A stretch of DNA of 64,000 nucleotides from Clostridium punense (GTDB lineage: Bacteria; Bacillota; Clostridia; Clostridiales; Clostridiaceae). Location: the NCBI RefSeq assembly GCF_017874425.1, contig NZ_JAGGLL010000001.1, forward strand, positions 215,419-279,418. The letters run 5' to 3'. The notes beneath the pieces are model-generated. The model worked only from the letters and a program-made list of their open reading frames with translations. It had not been told where the DNA came from and made no database searches. Positions 27,469 to 36,620 of the stretch are shown here, piece after piece. A program made the translations under genes and the position numbers. How positions within the stretch are numbered: the stretch's first letter is position 1; the number at the start of each line of letters is the position of its first letter.

Positions 27469-27645
27469 AGGCATTTTCAAAAAATAAGTAAGTCAATCTG
27501 TTCATCTATTTTGTGCTATACTGCGTCAACAGAACCCTTTGATAGCTCCACTATCTGCGGAACCTGTTTCCTTGTCGGCACAAGCTTGCTTGTGAACGCA
27601 AAATAGCTTTCACATCTTTGACTTGTTATTTATTTTCAGATGCCT
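27469..27645 (+). repeat. Long dispersed repeat, copy 2 (177 bp)
   Basis: Begins AGGCATTTTCAAAAAATAAG and ends TTCAGATGCCT. The centre shares TATACTGCGTCAACAGAACC and ACAAGCTTGCTTGTGAAC with copies 4, 5 and 7. It fills the gap between hemZ and hisS. Confidence 0.92.
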
Positions 27646-27655
27646 TAAGTCATCT

Positions 27656-29113
27656 TCAAATGCCTAGCATATCTAATAGTGCAATTTTTTTCTCTATCAT
27701 TTCATCAATTCTATTTACATATTCCCTAACATCTTTGACATTTCCAAATCTTTCAATTCGGTTTTCTTCTAAAAATACAACCTTTGACACCGCATCTGCA
27801 CCTAAGGCAACAATAGTTTGTTTTTCTTCAATCATTTGTATATTGTAGATACCCTCTTTTCCCCTTTGAGAATAACCTACATTCTCCATGCTACCTACCA
27901 TGTTCTTTTGTCTATACATATAGTAAGGAACCATTTCTAAGGTTGTAGCTAAACTAACAGTAGCTTTATACATTTCATTAAGTTCTTGTTGGTCTGGCAC
28001 CTCATATTTAGTGTTATTAATCATATTCTCATAAAGCTTAGATGCTCTTTTAATAGACATACCGTGAACCGTTAAGCTATCAGGCTTCAGCTTTAAAAGT
28101 TCTTCACAGGTATTATTAACCTCTTCTAACTTTTCACCTGGAAGACCGATAATAACATCCATATTTATATTTTGGAAGCCTAACTCCCTTGCCATATTAA
28201 ACGTATCTATGGCATCCTGAGAGCTGTGATTTCTTCCAATTAACTTTAAAGTTTTATCATTCATGGTTTGAGGATTTATGCTAATCCTATCAACCTTATA
28301 TTTTTTCATACTTTGAAGCTTTTCGTAGGTTATACTATCAGGACGACCGCACTCTACTGTAAACTCCTTTATATTTTGATTATGTACAAAGTAGTTATAA
28401 ATATCCTTCAATATATGTTCAAATTCCTCATTATTTACAGAGGTAGGTGTTCCCCCTCCAAAGTATACAGATTCTATTGTAAGGTTACGCTCTTTTATAT
28501 AGTTGCTTAAAGCTTTTATTTCCTTTGTTAGAGCTTGTAAATACGGGGCAACTAAACTCTTACAACTCCCTATAGGGTTTGAGGTAAAGGAACAGTACAC
28601 ACAACGAGTTGGACAAAAAGGCATTCCTATATAAACACTTATGACTTTTTCATCCTTATTTACTATGTGTCTTTCATATTTTGCTACTTCTATGCAAAGC
28701 CTTGCTTTTTCCTCTGAAGTTTCATGAATCTCCTTAAAAGCTTTAACAATTTCCTCTTCACTAATTCCCTTTTCCAAAAGCTCTAAGGCTTTCTTAGAAG
28801 GTCTAATTCCAACTAAAGTCCCCCAAGGAAGTACTTTCCCCGTATCTTTTGTTAGAAAATTAAATACTGCTTTTCTAACCTCTTCCTTTAGTTTATGATT
28901 TTTGTTAATATGAAACTCTTCATTCTTACTCATAGTTACAAGAATAACTTTTTCTTCATTAACTTCTATAGAAAGATTATACTCCTCTTCACAGCCCTGT
29001 TCTAAAAATCTTATATCAGCAAATCCGTAAAAAAGATTAATCATTTGAAATACATCATATCTAAAATCTAAATTGTTTAATTTTACTTTATATTCTTTGT
29101 TAGTGTTATACAC
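27656..29113 (-). CDS. hemZ: HemZ-like radical SAM protein (coproporphyrinogen dehydrogenase family)
   Basis: 485 residues. The radical SAM cluster motif CPTRCVYCS lies near residue 170, followed by YFGGGTPTS and FTVECGRPDSIT, as in HemN/HemZ. The N-terminal 150 residues and the block MVPYYMYRQKNMVGSMEN are typical of HemZ. Oxygen-independent coproporphyrinogen oxidation is the annotated family role, but HemZ activity is less certain than HemN. It follows the MBL hydrolase gene on the same strand. Confidence 0.85.
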   Translation of the reverse strand: MYNTNKEYKVKLNNLDFRYDVFQMINLFYGFADIRFLEQGCEEEYNLSIEVNEEKVILVTMSKNEEFHINKNHKLKEEVRKAVFNFLTKDTGKVLPWGTLVGIRPSKKALELLEKGISEEEIVKAFKEIHETSEEKARLCIEVAKYERHIVNKDEKVISVYIGMPFCPTRCVYCSFTSNPIGSCKSLVAPYLQALTKEIKALSNYIKERNLTIESVYFGGGTPTSVNNEEFEHILKDIYNYFVHNQNIKEFTVECGRPDSITYEKLQSMKKYKVDRISINPQTMNDKTLKLIGRNHSSQDAIDTFNMARELGFQNINMDVIIGLPGEKLEEVNNTCEELLKLKPDSLTVHGMSIKRASKLYENMINNTKYEVPDQQELNEMYKATVSLATTLEMVPYYMYRQKNMVGSMENVGYSQRGKEGIYNIQMIEEKQTIVALGADAVSKVVFLEENRIERFGNVKDVREYVNRIDEMIEKKIALLDMLGI

Positions 29114-29134
29114 TTTATATCAAGTCCTTTATGT

Positions 29135-29737
29135 TTATAAAAATGGATTGTATAGCTCTTCATCTCCAATAGTTGTACTTGGCCCATGTCCTGGATACAC
29201 TATAGTTTCCTTAGGAAGAACTACTAATCTTTCTTTAATATTTCTTATAAGAGCTTCTCCATCTCCACCTGCTAAGTCACTTCTGCCAATGGAGCCCTTA
29301 AACAAAGTATCTCCAGAGAAAAGCATATTCTCAATTAAAAAGCATACGCCTCCTGGGGTATGACCTGGAGTATGAATTACTTTCATAGTATGTTTTCCAA
29401 AATTTAAAGAATCACCATTATTTAGAATTATATGTGCTCCACCTTCAATAAAAGGTCCATAATACTGAACATCTTTTAATATCATTTCATTATCTTCTTT
29501 TCCTATGGCAACTTCTGCTTTAGTTATTGCTTGAAGTCCATCAACCCCAGTAGTATGATCAAAATGTCCATGAGTAAGAGCAATATATTTAACCTTTGCC
29601 CCTAAAGATTGTAATACCTTTTCTATATCATCTACATCTCCACCTGGATCTAAAACTACTGCTTCCTTAGATTCTTCATCCATAACTATATAGCAATTAG
29701 CTCCATAGATTCCTGCCATCATTTTTTTTACTATCAT
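29135..29737 (-). CDS. MBL-fold metallo-hydrolase (glyoxalase II-like)
   Basis: 200 residues. Metal-binding motif THGHFDHT near residue 56, further histidine/aspartate ligands in IHTPGHTPGGV and LFSGDTLF, and the C-terminal PGHGPST. This is the small stand-alone YcbL-type member of the hydroxyacylglutathione hydrolase family, length normal. The real substrate is unknown. It lies between dtd and hemZ in a compact minus-strand series, 11 bp after dtd. Confidence 0.88.
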   Translation of the reverse strand: MIVKKMMAGIYGANCYIVMDEESKEAVVLDPGGDVDDIEKVLQSLGAKVKYIALTHGHFDHTTGVDGLQAITKAEVAIGKEDNEMILKDVQYYGPFIEGGAHIILNNGDSLNFGKHTMKVIHTPGHTPGGVCFLIENMLFSGDTLFKGSIGRSDLAGGDGEALIRNIKERLVVLPKETIVYPGHGPSTTIGDEELYNPFL

Positions 29738-29748
29738 CTACTTCACCT

Positions 29749-30198
29749 CTAAAAATCCTTTTTACTTTCTAAAAGTAGAGTTACTGGTCCATCATTTTGG
29801 ATGTAAACTTGCATATCTGCTCCAAACTCTCCTGTTTCAACCTTTTTAACTTCCTTTTTAAAAGCTTCTACTAACTCATTATACAGTTGCTCTGCAGCTT
29901 CTCCACCTTGAGCTTTCATAAAGTCAGGTCTCTTTCCCTTACGGCAATCTCCATAAAGAGTGAACTGTGAAATTATCAAAAGTTCTCCATTTACATCTTC
30001 AAGAGAATGAGTCATCTTTCCTGTTTCATCTTCAAAAATTCTCATTCCTACAATTTTCCTAACAATATACTCTAGGTCTTCCTTTGTGTCTTCCTTACTT
30101 ATACCCACTAAAACATTTAATCCTACACCAATTTCTCCAATAACTTTATTATCAACTTCCACTCTAGAAGCTTTGACTCTTTGTACTACTGCTCTCAT
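29749..30198 (-). CDS. dtd: D-aminoacyl-tRNA deacylase
   Basis: 149 residues, standard length. The family signatures MRAVVQRVKASRVEVD, SQFTLYGDCRKGKRPDF and NDGPVTLLLESK (the Gly-cis-Pro motif region) are present. It removes D-amino acids, and glycine from mischarged tRNA-Ala. The relA-dtd order is conserved in Firmicutes. Confidence 0.96.
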   Translation of the reverse strand: MRAVVQRVKASRVEVDNKVIGEIGVGLNVLVGISKEDTKEDLEYIVRKIVGMRIFEDETGKMTHSLEDVNGELLIISQFTLYGDCRKGKRPDFMKAQGGEAAEQLYNELVEAFKKEVKKVETGEFGADMQVYIQNDGPVTLLLESKKDF

Positions 30199-30354
30199 AA
30201 TACTATCTCCTTTAGTTTAAGCTTTATTTGTATTTTTATAGAATTAATTTAGTAATATATAGAACTAATCCCAGCTTTATTTTATAGTACTCATTCTTAT
30301 CTTTATTTTGTACTTCCTATTTATTACCTATTACTTCCTACTTAAAATCATATA

Positions 30355-32571
30355 TTAATGCTTAATTCTATAGACGTCTCTTACACCTTTTAGTTTTCTT
30401 ATCTTACTTTGAACCTGTTTTAAATGGTCTACATTAGTTATTTTTATTTTTATATTTACTAAAGCTTCCCCACTTTTTAAGGTTTTCCCATTTATTGATA
30501 AGATATTTGTTTTTGTTAGTCCAAGGACTTCAATTATATCTGTAAGAAGACCTAATCTGTCTTCTCCTCTTATTTGTATATCTGTTATATAGTTTTCTCC
30601 TGTTTCAAGTCCCCAAGAAACTTCTATAATCTTGTCTGGTTCTGTTTCTTGAAGAGATAGTAGGTTTTTACAATCACTTCTATGAACGGATACCCCTTTT
30701 CCCTTTGTTATATATCCTATAATATCGTCCCCTGGAACTGGACTACAGCACTTTGCAAACCTAGCATGAACATTTGAGGTTCCTTTAACTTGTAGTCCTG
30801 AGTAACTATTATTGTAGCTAATTGCTTTTTTTCCCTGTTCCTTAATATTTTGTTCCTTATTAAACTGATCAATGACAGAAGTATTACTTTCTACTTCTTT
30901 CTCCTTAGCTTCATAGGCCTCTCTTAACTTAGTTATTAAGTTATAGGGATTTATCTCCCCTACTCCAACATTTGCATACAAATCTTCAAGATTTTTTAAA
31001 TTGTATCGTCTAAGAATCTTTTCAAGGGTTGCAGATTTTGAAATTACACTAAAGGAGTACCCTTGTTTTTTTGTCTCCTTTTCAATAACTTCTTTTCCTT
31101 TTTCTATACTCTCTTCCCTATTAGCCTTTTTAAACCAAGCCTTAATCTTACTCTTAGCCTGATTGCTCTTTGCAATATTAAGCCAATCTATACTTGGTCC
31201 TTTAGTACTTGGTGAAGTAAGCACTTCTACAATTTCCCCAGTTTTTAAGCGATACTCTAGGGTAACAATTTTACCATTGACCTTAGCACCTGTACATCTA
31301 TGCCCTACATCAGTATGGATTGTATAAGCAAAGTCTATAGGAGTTGAATCACTAGGTAGATTAATTACATCTCCCTTTGGAGTAAATACGAAGACTTCAT
31401 CAGAAAATAAATCTATTTTAAATCCTTCCATAAACTCTTCAGCATCAGAAGTTTCCCCTTGCCATTCTAGCATTTCTCTAAGCCAAGAAAGTTTTGAATC
31501 CAAAGAATTATCTCCTTCTGCTCCATTGGCTCCATTAGCTTCTTTGTATTTCCAATGGGCAGCAATACCATATTCTGCTGTTCTATGCATATCATAGGTT
31601 CTAATTTGTATTTCAAAAGGCTTACCAAAAGGACCAATAACAGTTGAATGAAGGGACTGATACATATTGGGTTTTGGCATTGCAATGTAATCTTTGAATC
31701 TTCCTGGAATTGGTTTATACATTGTATGAACTATTCCAAGAGCTGCATAGCAGCTTCCAATATCCTCTACTAAAATTCTTATAGCAGTTAAGTCAAAAAT
31801 TTGGTCAATATTCTTATTTTTGCTTTCCATCTTTCTATAGATACTATAAAAATGCTTTGGTCTGCCTTCTATGTCTGCCTTTATACTGACCATAGCTAGA
31901 TGCAGTTTTAATTGAGAAATAATATGATTGATTTGCTCTTCTCTCTCTGCACGTTTATCTGAAATAAGCTTTACAAGTTCATAGTATTTTGTTGGTTGTA
32001 AATATCTAAGAGCTAAATCCTCTAATTCCCATTTAATCTTAGAAATTCCCAGCCTATGTGCAAGAGGAGCAAAAATATCTAATACCTCTTTAGCTTTTTC
32101 CTTTTGTTTGTTTTCTGGCATATACTTTAAGGTTCTCATGTTATGTAATCTATCAGCTAATTTTATAAGTATTACTCTAATGTCCCTAGCCATAGCAAGA
32201 AGCATCTTTCTTACATTGTCAGCTTGTTGCTCTTCTTTAGATTTATATTTAATCTTCCCAAGCTTTGAAACACCTTCTACTAGGTTTGCAATTTCTACGC
32301 TGAAAATTTCGCAAACCTGCTCATAAGTGTATTCTGTATCTTCTATAACATCATGTAAAAGACCCGCTGCAATGGTTGAGGTGTCAAGTCCAAGTTCTGC
32401 TAATATACAAGCTACTTCTAAAGGATGAATTATGTACGGTTCTCCCGATTCCCTTTTTTGATCTTTATGGGCATTAAGAGAAAAGGTATATGCTTTATGT
32501 ATAAAATCTATATCCACATTGTGACAATTATTGTTTATTTTCTCAATTAGCTTCTCAATCATTGGATTCAC
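30355..32571 (-). CDS. relA: Bifunctional (p)ppGpp synthetase/hydrolase (Rel)
   Basis: 738 residues with the full Rel layout: HD hydrolase domain (about 45-150; GLLHDVIEDTEY), synthetase domain (about 230-345; FDLTAIRILVEDIGSCYAAL, YIAMPKPNMYQSLHSTV), TGS domain (about 395-455; FVFTPKGDVINLPSDSTPID), a helical/zinc-finger-like region with ARFAKCCSPVPGDDIIGYI, and a C-terminal ACT domain. It makes and degrades the stringent alarmone. A GGCTGGTTA palindrome lies between apt and its ribosome binding site. Confidence 0.97.
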   Translation of the reverse strand: MNPMIEKLIEKINNNCHNVDIDFIHKAYTFSLNAHKDQKRESGEPYIIHPLEVACILAELGLDTSTIAAGLLHDVIEDTEYTYEQVCEIFSVEIANLVEGVSKLGKIKYKSKEEQQADNVRKMLLAMARDIRVILIKLADRLHNMRTLKYMPENKQKEKAKEVLDIFAPLAHRLGISKIKWELEDLALRYLQPTKYYELVKLISDKRAEREEQINHIISQLKLHLAMVSIKADIEGRPKHFYSIYRKMESKNKNIDQIFDLTAIRILVEDIGSCYAALGIVHTMYKPIPGRFKDYIAMPKPNMYQSLHSTVIGPFGKPFEIQIRTYDMHRTAEYGIAAHWKYKEANGANGAEGDNSLDSKLSWLREMLEWQGETSDAEEFMEGFKIDLFSDEVFVFTPKGDVINLPSDSTPIDFAYTIHTDVGHRCTGAKVNGKIVTLEYRLKTGEIVEVLTSPSTKGPSIDWLNIAKSNQAKSKIKAWFKKANREESIEKGKEVIEKETKKQGYSFSVISKSATLEKILRRYNLKNLEDLYANVGVGEINPYNLITKLREAYEAKEKEVESNTSVIDQFNKEQNIKEQGKKAISYNNSYSGLQVKGTSNVHARFAKCCSPVPGDDIIGYITKGKGVSVHRSDCKNLLSLQETEPDKIIEVSWGLETGENYITDIQIRGEDRLGLLTDIIEVLGLTKTNILSINGKTLKSGEALVNIKIKITNVDHLKQVQSKIRKLKGVRDVYRIKH

Positions 32572-32584
32572 TCCTAAAACTAAA

Positions 32585-32604
32585 GGCTGGTTACATAACC
32601 AGCC
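32585..32604 (-). terminator. Palindrome between apt and relA
   Basis: A perfect 20-bp palindrome (GGCTGGTTAC and its complement) followed by TTTAGTTTT, just before the relA ribosome binding site. It may attenuate read-through from apt into relA. Confidence 0.55.
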
Positions 32605-32679
32605 AATTATTTTTACTATATAATATTATATAACACAACCTAAATTAATGCAATTTCTAGTTAGGATATTTGTCAAATT

Positions 32680-33198
32680 TTATAAATCATATTGTACCAC
32701 TGACATAATGTCGTGGTTACCTAATTTACTTCTTCCATTTAACTCTGTAAGCTCAATTACAAAGTTAATTGACACTAATTCTCCACCAACTTCTTCAATA
32801 AGTTTTGCAACAGCTCCTACAGTTCCCCCAGTAGCTAACAAATCATCTACAATAGCAACTCTTTGACCTGGTTTTATAGCATCCTTGTGTATTTCTAAAA
32901 CGTCACTTCCATACTCTAAATCATACTCCACCTTCATTGTATCATATGGAAGCTTACCTGGTTTTCTAACTGGTACAAAGCCTGCTCCAAGTGCATAAGC
33001 AACTGGTACTCCAAATAGGAAACCTCTAGCCTCTGGTCCTACAACGATATCTATATTTTTATCTTTTAAATAATCTGCAATAGTGTCTATTGTTGCTTTT
33101 AAAGCTTCTCCATCTTGTAAAAGTGTAGTTACATCTTTAAAACTTATACCTTCTTTTGGAAATCCATCTATAACTCTAATTTTTTCTTTAAAATTCAC
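32680..33198 (-). CDS. apt: Adenine phosphoribosyltransferase
   Basis: 172 residues from GTG 33198, chosen because AGGGGG lies 7 nt upstream and the resulting length is standard for Apt. [20 protein letters not shown] is the Apt N-terminus, and [13 protein letters not shown] is the PRPP-binding motif. It salvages adenine to AMP. Its place between the DHH protein and relA matches the recJ-apt-relA order of Firmicutes. Confidence 0.96.
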   Translation of the reverse strand: MNFKEKIRVIDGFPKEGISFKDVTTLLQDGEALKATIDTIADYLKDKNIDIVVGPEARGFLFGVPVAYALGAGFVPVRKPGKLPYDTMKVEYDLEYGSDVLEIHKDAIKPGQRVAIVDDLLATGGTVGAVAKLIEEVGGELVSINFVIELTELNGRSKLGNHDIMSVVQYDL

Positions 33199-33344
33199 TT
33201 CTATTCCCCCTAATGCAATTTTTACGAACATTATATACTTTTCAAAGTTTATTGTACTTTACTATTATATATTACCTTTATGTATTTATGCAATAATTCA
33301 CTAGTTTTATCTTTAGTTATCTATTAGTTTAATATATGAAACTT

Positions 33345-34190
33345 TTATTGCTCTGCTCTTCTTTTTATTTCACTATATAAGTATTTAGAAATTTGTGCAG
33401 CTCTATAACTATCACTGGTGGTTAAAAGCTCCACTATAATTCTTGAGTTGTTTATTCTCTCCTTGGGAATCATTTCAGGAAAAACATTAGCTATGGTCTC
33501 AAGGTTAAAAAACTCCTCTTTATAATGGGTATTATGTTCTTCTAGCAAGGCTTTTATTCCATAATTATTGGTATGTCTTAATTGTTTTAGACCTTCTTCA
33601 ACAAAGAATAGATTTTCCCCACTGATAGGAAGTTTTTTTGTCACTGTCCCAATCATAACTAAATCTAAATACTTTTGTATGCAAGTCATTTTATAATAAG
33701 AAGAAATAGTTTCTGCTAGCTTATAGGCAACCCCAACAGAACCTAAATCCTTAAAAGGATATATGCATCTTGAACTGTTAGGATTTATTACTATTTCCTC
33801 TAAGCTATTAAAATCACATTTGTGATAATCTGTAACTATAACATCTATATTATTTTTCCTGCAAAACTCAATATCTTCAAGAGAGCTTGTCCCGCAACCT
33901 ACAGTAATTATCAAACTTGCTCCAAGGTACTTTATATAGCTACTTATATCATTTTTACATAGATTTCTTCCATCTCTCACTTCGCTTGGAATAAAGTACT
34001 CTACGTCAGCATTTAAATACTTTAAAACTAACATCAATAGTGAAACAGCAGTTACTCCATCGAAATCATAATAGCCATAGATAACTATCTTTTCTCTTTC
34101 ATTTATTGCTTTAACTATTCTATTCAATGCATTTTTCATGTTTCTTAAAAGTAGCGGATTGTACTGATTAACCTTGAAAAATTCTTCCAT
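33345..34190 (-). CDS. Short DHH-family protein in the recJ position, catalytic motifs altered
   Basis: 281 residues from ATG 34190, which has GGAGGAG upstream (the frame is open to 34271 without a site). Residues 35-48 read IVIYGYYDFDGVTA where RecJ has GDYDxDG; VGCGTSS stands where VDxG(I) is expected; and TDYHKC replaces DHH. Several metal-binding residues are thus changed. Length covers only the DHH domain; the DHHA1 and OB domains of RecJ are absent. The locus, between secF and apt, is where recJ usually sits. It may be a reduced RecJ with lost or altered nuclease activity. I cannot say what it does. Confidence 0.75.
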   Translation of the reverse strand: MEEFFKVNQYNPLLLRNMKNALNRIVKAINEREKIVIYGYYDFDGVTAVSLLMLVLKYLNADVEYFIPSEVRDGRNLCKNDISSYIKYLGASLIITVGCGTSSLEDIEFCRKNNIDVIVTDYHKCDFNSLEEIVINPNSSRCIYPFKDLGSVGVAYKLAETISSYYKMTCIQKYLDLVMIGTVTKKLPISGENLFFVEEGLKQLRHTNNYGIKALLEEHNTHYKEEFFNLETIANVFPEMIPKERINNSRIIVELLTTSDSYRAAQISKYLYSEIKRRAEQ

Positions 34191-34262
34191 GTGCTCTCCT
34201 CCAAATAAATAGAAAACACATATATTATAATTTAAAAACTGCTTTATTACAAACATTTTTCG

Positions 34263-34310
34263 AAAAAACACGCCAGAAATCTACAAAAATTGATTTCTGG
34301 CGTGTTTTTT
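34263..34310 (-). terminator. Strong bidirectional terminator behind secF
   Basis: Arms 34263-34281 and 34292-34310 are exactly complementary (19 bp), ending in six A/T on both sides. Confidence 0.92.
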
Positions 34311-34326
34311 ATGTTTTTATACATAA

Positions 34327-34368
34327 GCATTTATGCTTTTGCATTTATGCTTTTGCATTTATACTTTT
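34327..34368. repeat. Three tandem 14-bp units
   Basis: GCATTTATGCTTTT occurs twice and then once with a single change, between the secF stop and its terminator. Non-coding. Confidence 0.85.
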
Positions 34369-34384
34369 GCAACTTCAATCCTAA

Positions 34385-35269
34385 TTATGCTGCTGCTGCA
34401 TTTTTATTCTTTCTTTTTCTATTCTTTAGTACCACCCAAAGTGGACTAGCTATAAATATGGAAGAATACGCTCCACAAGCTATTCCAATTATAAGTGGTA
34501 AAGTAAATTCTCTAATTGTTGGCACAAATATATAAACTGCTGTTATAGTTATTAAAGTTGTTAATGTAGTATTTATAGATCTTGCCATAGTTTCATTTAC
34601 ACTAAGATTAGCAACTTCCTCTGGTGACATTCTTCTGTTTTTCTTAACATTCTCCCTAACTCTATCAAACACAACTATAGTATCGTTTATTGAATAACCT
34701 ACTATAGTTAGTACTGCTGCAATAAATGGAGTATTAACTTGTATTCCAAATATAGCATAGAAGGATACTGTTAAGAATACATCATGGATAAGAGCAATTA
34801 TGGCTGCAATAGCAAAGTTTAATTCAAAACGCATAGCAACATAAATTAATATGGCTGCATTAGCTACAATCAATGCCCAAATTGCTTTTTCTTTAAGCTC
34901 ATTACCAACACTTGCACCTATAGTTTCACTGCCTATTACTGCGCTTTCTTCTAAAGAGTATTGAGTTTTTACATCTTTAATAAGATTGTTAACTCCTTCC
35001 TCATTTAAGACACCTTCTTGAACAAGAATTTCTATCTCTTTTCCCTCATTGGCAACCTTTGTGGAATATTTTCCTTTTGCATACTTATCTACAATAGTAT
35101 CTACGTCTGCCTTTTTAAATTCTTTATTTATGTTCATAGATATTAAAGTACCACCTCTAAAGTCTATACCATAGTTTAATCCTTTAGTAAAAAGGAAGGC
35201 TATTCCGATTATTGTTAGAACTATTGAAATTGTAAACCAAACTTTAGTCTTTTTAATTATCTGTAACAT
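34385..35269 (-). CDS. secF: Protein translocase subunit SecF
   Basis: 294 residues, six membrane segments with a large loop after the first. The signature FTKGLNYGIDFRGGTLI follows the first helix, and YSINDTIVVFDRVREN lies in the membrane half. With SecD it uses the proton-motive force to help export through SecYEG. The secD stop lies 4 bp before the start, so the pair is one operon. Confidence 0.97.
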   Translation of the reverse strand: MLQIIKKTKVWFTISIVLTIIGIAFLFTKGLNYGIDFRGGTLISMNINKEFKKADVDTIVDKYAKGKYSTKVANEGKEIEILVQEGVLNEEGVNNLIKDVKTQYSLEESAVIGSETIGASVGNELKEKAIWALIVANAAILIYVAMRFELNFAIAAIIALIHDVFLTVSFYAIFGIQVNTPFIAAVLTIVGYSINDTIVVFDRVRENVKKNRRMSPEEVANLSVNETMARSINTTLTTLITITAVYIFVPTIREFTLPLIIGIACGAYSSIFIASPLWVVLKNRKRKNKNAAAA

Positions 35270-35273
35270 AATC

Positions 35274-36512
35274 CTACCCCCTCTTCACACCAAAATGAGA
35301 TGGTTTAGTTATTATTCCTGCATTTATAGCATGCTTCAATAAAAACTTAGTAACTACAAGTGCTGTAAATATACTTACTATTATACCTATCATTAAAGTT
35401 ACAGCAAAACCTTTAACTGCTCCTGTTCCCATGAAGTATAGTACTAAGCCAGCAATTATAGTTGTTATATTTGAGTCTAAAATTGAGGATAAAGCTCTAT
35501 CAAACCCTGAATCTACAGCAGATTTAACAGATTTTCCTGTTTTTAACTCTTCTTTAGTTCTCTCAAATATAAGTACGTTAGCATCAACGGCCATACCAAT
35601 TGTTAGGATTACTGCCGCTGCCCCTGACAAAGTTAAAACTACGCCAAAAGCTGAGAACACGTATAGAACTAAAACAACGTATAAGGATACTGCTACTGAA
35701 GCAATTATTCCTGGTGCTCTGTAATAAAGCATCATAAATAACATAACACAGATTAATCCTACCATACCTGCTTTTTTACTAAGTCCCATAGCCTCAAGTC
35801 CAATAGTAGGTCCTACTGTTTTAACTGAAACTGCTTCTACTGGCACTGGTAATGCTCCTGATTGAATAATGTTTGCAATTGAATTTGCCTCTTCAAGAGT
35901 CTTCATTCCCGTAATAACTGCTTCACCTGCATTTATTACTTCATTTACTGTTGGAGCTGTTAAAACATCTTCATCCATTTTAATTGTAATTTGTTTACCT
36001 ATAAACTTTTCTGTGGCTTCAGCAAATTTTTGCTTTCCTTCCTCATTAAGCTTTAAGTTAACTACATTTTGATTTTCTTGAGTAATATAAGCTGATGCTT
36101 TATCAACTTCTTTTCCTGTTAAGATAACATTTCCATCTGGGTCAACAAAGGTTAATTCACCTGTTTTACCAATTGTATTCAACACCTTATTTGTGTCAGA
36201 TTCCCCTGGTATTTCGATTCTAATTCTCTTGTTGCCCTCTGGAACTACTGAAACTTCACTTGTACCCTCTTTATTAATTCTTCTAGAAATTAAAGTTACA
36301 GTCCTATCCAAAACGCTTGAATCCACATTATCTGCTTTAATTTCCATTAATAGAGAAGTTCCACCAACTAAGTCAAGACCTTTACTTATTGATTGACCAA
36401 AGGACTTAACCCTATAGTCCCCTAGATTTATTCCGTAAAGTCCTGAATAAGCTAATAGGGCAATTACTAAAATACTAATAATTAAAAAAAATCCACTTTT
36501 ACCCTTTCTCAT
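35274..36512 (-). CDS. secD: Protein translocase subunit SecD
   Basis: 412 residues with one N-terminal helix, a soluble P1-type region (30-230) and five further helices. GLDLVGGTSLLMEI and MAVDANVLIFERTKEEL are the diagnostic motifs. Shorter than the Gram-negative protein, as usual in clostridia. Located directly before secF. Confidence 0.97.
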   Translation of the reverse strand: MRKGKSGFFLIISILVIALLAYSGLYGINLGDYRVKSFGQSISKGLDLVGGTSLLMEIKADNVDSSVLDRTVTLISRRINKEGTSEVSVVPEGNKRIRIEIPGESDTNKVLNTIGKTGELTFVDPDGNVILTGKEVDKASAYITQENQNVVNLKLNEEGKQKFAEATEKFIGKQITIKMDEDVLTAPTVNEVINAGEAVITGMKTLEEANSIANIIQSGALPVPVEAVSVKTVGPTIGLEAMGLSKKAGMVGLICVMLFMMLYYRAPGIIASVAVSLYVVLVLYVFSAFGVVLTLSGAAAVILTIGMAVDANVLIFERTKEELKTGKSVKSAVDSGFDRALSSILDSNITTIIAGLVLYFMGTGAVKGFAVTLMIGIIVSIFTALVVTKFLLKHAINAGIITKPSHFGVKRG

Positions 36513-36592
36513 TTTTATCCCCTTTCACGTTATTCAAAATAATCTTATAATGTAGATTATAAGTCTTCCTAAAAAATTAGTCAATGACAGAA

Positions 36593-36620
36593 GGTAACTA
36601 GTGGAATCCCACTAGTTACC
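36593..36620 (-). other. Perfect hairpin enclosing the SCIFF maturase stop codon
   Basis: Arms 36593-36604 and 36609-36620 are fully complementary (12 bp, 4-nt loop). The maturase TAG (36612-36614) lies in the stem. No U-tract follows on either strand. Confidence 0.6.

Noticed and set aside
27446..27655. T-box leader upstream of hisS
   Set aside because: The gap is filled by repeat copy 2. I found no T-box AGGGTGG-like sequence; the aspS upstream gap likewise lacks one.
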